From: Pirellulales bacterium
GTDB lineage: Bacteria > Planctomycetota > Planctomycetia > Pirellulales > Thermoguttaceae
Direction of reading: 5' to 3'
Assembly (NCBI GenBank): GCA_016928165.1
Contig: JAFGLH010000134.1
Span: 1-34,855, forward strand
DNA length: 34,855 nt
Shown piece after piece: positions 33,114 to 34,855 of the stretch; position 1 is the stretch's first letter, and each line of letters opens with the position of its first letter. The position numbers and the translations under genes were made by a program. The notes beneath the pieces are model-generated. The model was not told the DNA's origin, ran no database searches, and saw only the letters and a list, made by a program, of their open reading frames with translations.

Positions 33114-34754
33114 ATGGATTCCGACAATTTCGGCGGCAAGGCGTGTTTTTCAGGCGATCCAAAGGTGGAACAAGTGTCTGACGCGCGAACGGCGGCGGCC
33201 ATTATTAACCGGGCGAACGTCCCCGACGTCGAAGCCGTAGCGGCGCTCAAGGCGCCGCCGGAACGGACGGGACTCTCGATGGCCGGCGACGTGATGAAAA
33301 TGGCCGTTTCCCGGGCGATAGTCGTAGCCATCAGCATGGCCACGATGCCGATAGTATCGCGGTTGTTTCCCCCGGAATCCTTCGGCGTGGTAAGCATATT
33401 GACGACGTTGGCGACGGTTTTCGCCGCTTTCGGGTCGCTGAATTACATTCGCGCCATACCGATCGCCGCCTCGGACGATGAACGCCGCAATTTGTGCGTG
33501 CTCTGTCTGGCGATCGGCGCCGGCGCGACGATTGTCGTCGCCGCGCTGACATTGGCCGGGGCGGACGCCCTTGCCCGATATTACGACGAACCGGATTTGA
33601 CCAAATACGCGTGGTTCCTGCCGTTGCTGTTCCTTGGGCAAGCGGTTTGGGACCTGGGCAACATGACGTTGGGTTGCGAACGCCGCTTCGGCGCCATTGC
33701 CGTACGAAACGTAATGGAGATCATAATTACCCGATCCGTGCAGTTGGGGAGCTGTCTGGTGGGCCTGCTCGGCTCGCCGCTGGCGTTGCTCATCGCCGCA
33801 TTGGCCGGCCGTTGCGCTTCGATAGGCGTTGTCGGAGTCGCCTCCATCAAGCGGACAATCGACCTGGCGGAGAAGCCGCTCTCCCCGTCCGGGATTCGCG
33901 CCGCGGCGGCGAAGTTCCGCAAGTTTCCCCTGGTTTCGTTGTGGACCGCCACCATAAACGCGCTGACGCTCGGGCTGCCCGTGTTTATTCTGGGAATGTG
34001 GTTCTCGATGGAGGTGGTCGGGCTCTATGGAATGGCTTACATGCTAGTCAATCTGCCCTTGAACCTTTTCGCGGCGGGCATAAATCAAATATTTCACGTG
34101 GAGGCCGGAAGCCGGATGGCAAAGGGGGACTCCGCGGCCGACATCACGCGGCATTTGGTGCGCATGGTGTCGTTGTTGACGGCGTTTCCACTGACTGTGG
34201 TTCTCTTGCTCGGGCCGTTGCTGTTCGAGTTTTTTTTGGGCCAGCGTTGGTACGAAGCGGGCGTTTTCGCCCAGATCCTCGTTCCCTGGTTGGCGTTGAG
34301 GGCCTTTTCCTCGCCGCTTAGCGCTGTTTTCATCATCTCAAACCGGCAAGGCGAACACTTTCTCTGGAGCATCGCATTATTGGTTACAAGGTTCTCCGCT
34401 ATTTACTTTGGCGGAATGTATTTCGGCGTTCGCATGACTCTGATGCTGTATGCCGTTAGCAACACGCTTGTAATTGTCGGCATGACGTTCAGGGCGCTGG
34501 GTATTTTCGGACTCGGCCGCCGGTGGATGGCCGCGCATGTGGCCGGTTCGTATGCTGAACCGCTGCTCCTTCTCGCTCCCGCGGGATTGGTCTATTGGCA
34601 TTTCCACTCGTGCTTCGGGGCCATAGTTGTCCTGGGAATCGCCACGATTGTTCATGCCGCACTAATCTACCGGCGTCACCCGGAAGTGGTCAATGTGCTC
34701 CTGGCCCGTTTTGGGATACCGGGATTCGGACGCTCGGAATCGCCGGACGTTTAG
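33114..34754 (+). CDS. Wzx-type polysaccharide flippase
   Basis: A 546-residue membrane protein of the oligosaccharide flippase (Polysacc_synt/MATE-like) family with about 12-14 membrane segments. Markers include MPIVSRLFPPESFGVVSILT near the start of the membrane part and the LYGMAYMLVNLPLNLFAAGI segment. It would turn lipid-linked repeat units across the inner membrane. The first 60 residues are soluble and variable, so a start further downstream, such as the ATG of MAGDVMKMAVSRA, is possible. It ends the locus within the window; glycosyltransferases and a Wzy polymerase, expected with it, are not seen here and may lie beyond. Confidence 0.9.
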   Translation: MDSDNFGGKACFSGDPKVEQVSDARTAAAIINRANVPDVEAVAALKAPPERTGLSMAGDVMKMAVSRAIVVAISMATMPIVSRLFPPESFGVVSILTTLATVFAAFGSLNYIRAIPIAASDDERRNLCVLCLAIGAGATIVVAALTLAGADALARYYDEPDLTKYAWFLPLLFLGQAVWDLGNMTLGCERRFGAIAVRNVMEIIITRSVQLGSCLVGLLGSPLALLIAALAGRCASIGVVGVASIKRTIDLAEKPLSPSGIRAAAAKFRKFPLVSLWTATINALTLGLPVFILGMWFSMEVVGLYGMAYMLVNLPLNLFAAGINQIFHVEAGSRMAKGDSAADITRHLVRMVSLLTAFPLTVVLLLGPLLFEFFLGQRWYEAGVFAQILVPWLALRAFSSPLSAVFIISNRQGEHFLWSIALLVTRFSAIYFGGMYFGVRMTLMLYAVSNTLVIVGMTFRALGIFGLGRRWMAAHVAGSYAEPLLLLAPAGLVYWHFHSCFGAIVVLGIATIVHAALIYRRHPEVVNVLLARFGIPGFGRSESPDV

Positions 34755-34796
34755 GGAAATAGGAAGACTATTTAGTTTCTGTTGCGGAAAACCACT

Positions 34797-34855
34797 GTAG
34801 GGTGCGTGCTTGCACGCACCAGCTTGGTTTTGCCGCGAAATAAGGTGCGTGCAAG
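34797..34855. repeat. Hairpin repeat, right terminal copy
   Basis: Positions 34809-34855 repeat 1-47 exactly. The preceding GTAGGGTGCGTG extends the left arm, matching in inverted form the CACGCACCCTAC at 48-59 of the window. Just after the flippase stop, AAATAG/CTATTT (34757-34773) forms a small hairpin. Confidence 0.85.

Overview
The window looks like a piece of a high-GC planctomycete chromosome. This is an inference from memory of family resemblance, not from a search. The clues are a protein opening with DPYHKWLGIP, a GH10-like protein with a degenerate catalytic site, a pseudopilin whose leader is built from a repeat, an exosortase-linked polysaccharide locus, and many dispersed palindromic repeats. 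The first and last 47 bases are identical and belong to a hairpin repeat. With purely chromosomal genes on both flanks, this most likely marks a contig broken at a repeat rather than a closed circle.

Region 1 (1-7554) is ordinary chromosome: a PII-like signalling protein lacking the usual C-loop arginines, a short conserved protein on the minus strand, a very long Tex-type RNA-binding protein, an EI24/CysZ-like membrane protein, a GH10-like protein on the minus strand, and purC.

Region 2 (7562-16482) is the most interesting part: an integrated element of about 8.9 kb with precise ends. A 44-bp direct repeat flanks it. The right copy is the 3' half of an intact tRNA-Ile(GAT) from the anticodon loop onward; the left copy is the displaced tRNA fragment. 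Repeated GGCGTAACCCC sites near both ends look like integrase arm sites. Inside are a P4-type tyrosine integrase, an excisionase-like HTH protein, a DnaB-N/RepA-type helicase, a dense repeat array that could be an origin or packaging site, small proteins, a second HTH protein overlapping an HK97-fold major capsid protein, a DUF4406 protein, a MazF/PemK-like toxin on the minus strand, a four-cysteine protein and a frameshifted ParB-like remnant. I see no terminase, portal, protease or tail gene. This gene set fits a phage satellite that brings its own capsid protein, or a reduced prophage.

Region 3 (16515-19541) holds a phosphopantetheinyl transferase and glmS. Region 4 (19542-34754) is a surface polysaccharide locus. 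A near-perfect sigma-54 -24/-12 promoter precedes an exosortase, followed by a Wzc-like chain-length regulator/kinase, EpsI, a CapD/FlaA1-like sugar-nucleotide enzyme, a fused WbpB-WbpD-like dehydrogenase/acetyltransferase, a WbpE-like aminotransferase and, after a pseudopilin and a J-like/discoidin-like protein, a Wzx-type flippase. GlmS, at the left edge, feeds the UDP-GlcNAc pool these sugar enzymes would use. Intergenic spaces here are filled with palindromic repeats, and one has entered the aminotransferase coding sequence. No CRISPR array or rRNA gene was seen.
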